64,000 nucleotides of DNA, from NCBI RefSeq assembly GCF_004295585.1, contig NZ_AP019400.1, forward strand, positions 3,260,001 through 3,324,000, read 5' to 3'. Positions 62,165-64,000 of the stretch are shown one piece after another (the stretch's first letter is position 1; each line of letters begins with the position of its first letter). The notes under the pieces are model-generated. The model ran no database searches, had not been told where the DNA came from, and saw nothing but the letters and a program-made list of their open reading frames with translations. The stretch comes from Cohnella abietis. Its GTDB lineage: Bacteria > Bacillota > Bacilli > Paenibacillales > Paenibacillaceae. The position numbers were made by a program, and so were the translations under genes.

Positions 62165-64000
62165 CTAATTAATAAGAAGAGAATCAAAATCAATTTCTTC
62201 CGTGAGAAAGCCTTCTTGCTTGGACAATTGTGCAAAGCTTTGCAGAGAGGCGCGATCAACCTTTGGATTCCAGAGAATTCGAGCAAAAGCCTTTTCGATA
62301 GAGGCTACAGATAAGGATTGACCCGTTAGCTTTTCTAATTCTCTGGATATAATCTCATAGGTTTGAGGTTGGCCCTCTTGCAGACTAAGTAGAGAATCGT
62401 GGTGGGACTTTAAAAACTTCTCGATTAAAAGGGGGTGGTTTTTAGAGAAATCCTCATTAACCGCGATAACGGTATTCGGATAGCCTCCATTGCTGTAAAT
62501 GTCCCTCCAATCTACCAAAACTTCAGCAGCTTGTGAGTTCTCTAATGCAGTAACCCAAGGCTCGGGAACTAAAGCTGCATCAATCAGGTTTTTATTAAAC
62601 AAATGAATCAGATCAGATGATTTAGCTTGGATAATTCGAATATGGCCACCGCGAAATATATCTTTAAGATGATAGCGTCTTAACAACTGACGGAGTAAAA
62701 TGTGCTGTCCATTTCCATATTGAGGGATGGCAATAGTCTTCCCTTGCAGCTGCTCAATATTTTTTATTTTCGAAGCATGTTTAACAACAAGCGATACTCC
62801 ACCTTGACTAACACCGGCAATAATCTGGATCTTATGCTTCTTCGTATGAGCTTCATATACAGGGCCTGGACCCGTATAACCAACATCAATCTGGTTATTA
62901 ATTAATGCATTTACTAAGGCTGGACCTGCTGTGAAAGTACGAATTTCGAATTTCCCATCAAATTGCTGTTCAAATAACTGATTATGAATAGCTAATAATG
63001 CAGGGGAGTGAGACAAATTATGCATAAAACCAATTCGAATCTGTTGAGTACGCTCTTTTTTTATGGAGGGATTGTCAATCCATTTTAGTAAGGTCGCTTT
63101 TATATCGCTGGAAACGTTTTGAAGGTCTTGCGAAGCACCAGCAACGGATAGCACAGAGGAAGCCTGATTTTCCGACAAATGAGCTAGCTCATAAGCGGAA
63201 GCTGAAGATTCTTGCGCTAAAGAAGAAACCCGATGAATATTTTGAATTAGATTTTCCTTTCCTTCATTCGCTTTTACCAATAATTCGTTCACTGAAACAC
63301 TGTATTCTGTTACCGTTGTTAATCCTTTGTTAATGTTTTCGAAGTTTTCCTGTGTTTCGCTTACAATTTGGGAAACAATGCCGGAGGAGATTCTTGTTTC
63401 TTTAACAATCTCGCTGCAGCCCTTAATCTGCTGTTGGATATAATTAAGTAGTTTATCGATTTGTTTGCCATTCGCTGCACTTTCTTCGGCAAGTCTCCTT
63501 ACTTCCTTAGCCACTACTGCAAATCCTTTTCCATGTTCACCGGCATGAGCAGCCTCAATTGAAGCGTTAAGAGCAAGCAATTGAATGTTTTTAGAAACAG
63601 CAAAAATGAGTTCAAGAGCGTTCGAGATATCAACTGACTTTTGATTTAGATCCTGCATAGTTGTGTTTAGTTTTATTGCAATAGAGGCATTTTTATCCGC
63701 TTCCTCAGTAAGCTTCTGAATGGTCTTTTGTCCAGCATTGGAAGCTTGCAACGTATCCGATACCAACGTTTCCATTTGTTTTATTCTACTATGAGATTCA
63801 TCCAAAATATCGCCAAGATCGCCAGAATCGATTAAGCTTTTTTCGGCTTCTGAAGATTGAAGCGTTGCTGAATTGACAATTTGATGAATAGATTGCGATA
63901 CATTTTCAACATTTTCAATAGCGTTTATTACAAAATTCGTTAAAGAATCAGTAGAGTCCGTGAGAGAACGGCTAGTGTTGAATAAAAGCTGGAGTTCGGT
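62165..64000 (-). CDS. Methyl-accepting signalling domain fused to an SsuA/NrtA-type binding domain (5' partial)
   Basis: 611 residues visible; the frame is open to the right edge, so the true start lies outside and M at 63805 is not the beginning. Residues about 1-310 are an MCP signalling coiled coil with the hairpin-tip motif (NIQLLALNASIEAAHAGEHGKGFAVVAKEVRRLAEES). Residues about 320-611 are a NMT1/SsuA-like solute-binding domain (IRIGFMHNLSHSPALLAI, IDVGYTGPGPVYEAHTKK, IAIPQYGNGQHILLRQLL, DAALVPEPWVTALE), normally a secreted protein for sulfonates, nitrate or taurine. Here it follows the signalling domain without a membrane segment, so it would be cytoplasmic. Confidence 0.85.
   Translation of the reverse strand, partial: TELQLLFNTSRSLTDSTDSLTNFVINAIENVENVSQSIHQIVNSATLQSSEAEKSLIDSGDLGDILDESHSRIKQMETLVSDTLQASNAGQKTIQKLTEEADKNASIAIKLNTTMQDLNQKSVDISNALELIFAVSKNIQLLALNASIEAAHAGEHGKGFAVVAKEVRRLAEESAANGKQIDKLLNYIQQQIKGCSEIVKETRISSGIVSQIVSETQENFENINKGLTTVTEYSVSVNELLVKANEGKENLIQNIHRVSSLAQESSASAYELAHLSENQASSVLSVAGASQDLQNVSSDIKATLLKWIDNPSIKKERTQQIRIGFMHNLSHSPALLAIHNQLFEQQFDGKFEIRTFTAGPALVNALINNQIDVGYTGPGPVYEAHTKKHKIQIIAGVSQGGVSLVVKHASKIKNIEQLQGKTIAIPQYGNGQHILLRQLLRRYHLKDIFRGGHIRIIQAKSSDLIHLFNKNLIDAALVPEPWVTALENSQAAEVLVDWRDIYSNGGYPNTVIAVNEDFSKNHPLLIEKFLKSHHDSLLSLQEGQPQTYEIISRELEKLTGQSLSVASIEKAFARILWNPKVDRASLQSFAQLSKQEGFLTEEIDFDSLLIN

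Overview
The window looks like a chromosomal piece of a spore-former of the Paenibacillaceae (Bacillota). Reasons: a YesM/YesN-type two-component pair driving a sugar ABC operon, AraC regulators fused to siderophore-binding domains, S-layer-homology (SLH) surface proteins, an LPxTG adhesin, AAGGAGG-type ribosome sites and moderate G+C. Species is not determined. No rRNA, tRNA, CRISPR array or complete insertion sequence was seen.

Layout. (1) 1-9.0 kb: one co-directional carbohydrate operon: sensor kinase (5' end outside the window), AraC-type response regulator, lipoprotein binding protein, two permeases, a Gfo/Idh/MocA dehydrogenase, two TIM-barrel sugar isomerase/epimerases and a GNAT acetyltransferase. 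No ABC ATPase is present. (2) 9.4-16.8 kb: an iron/siderophore block with four good Fur boxes, two AraC-substrate-binding-protein sensor-regulators, two FecB/FhuD-like lipoproteins, a YumC-type ferredoxin/flavodoxin reductase broken by a 1-nt deletion, and a nitroreductase. (3) 17-24.6 kb: single genes: a winged-helix protein behind a terminator-like leader hairpin, a hypothetical, a tiny secreted-peptide ORF, class I fructose-bisphosphate aldolase, a VanZ protein, a TetR/MFS efflux pair with three identical operators, and a thioester-domain LPKTG adhesin with long PT repeats.

(4) 24.6-43.0 kb: an AT-rich mosaic island made of short cassettes, gene stumps (Dam methylase, DUF4238-like and others), hairpins and a recurring degenerate junction sequence. 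It carries a nuclease-like gene with an in-frame stop, an HNH protein, a His-rich membrane protein, an unknown-group (UG/Abi-like) reverse transcriptase with an acidic 10-residue repeat, a eukaryotic-type protein kinase with an FG-GAP-like tail, an HExxH protein, and immunity-type genes (SMI1/KNR4, Imm63-like, LRR). It is interrupted at 35.2-39.0 kb by more ordinary genes (ATPase, aldo/keto reductase, SDR, MerR). The reverse transcriptase plus kinase pair is the best candidate for an undescribed defence system. The cassette organisation resembles orphan immunity arrays behind polymorphic toxins.

(5) 43-64 kb: an RCC1/SLH surface protein, XRE regulators, remnants of an APS kinase-Stf0 sulfotransferase pair, AraC plus NAD-epimerase, a yjdF gene with its structured leader, a MerR-SDR fusion with an internal ribosome site, a frameshifted NHL/SLH surface protein with a Fur box, LysR/quinone oxidoreductase, GH43 glycosidase behind an IS1182-type transposase remnant, methyltransferase, TetR/SMR efflux, and a methyl-accepting domain fused to a sulfonate/nitrate-type binding protein running off the right edge.

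All calls come from reading the sequence. No database search was run, so family names rest on recognised motifs.
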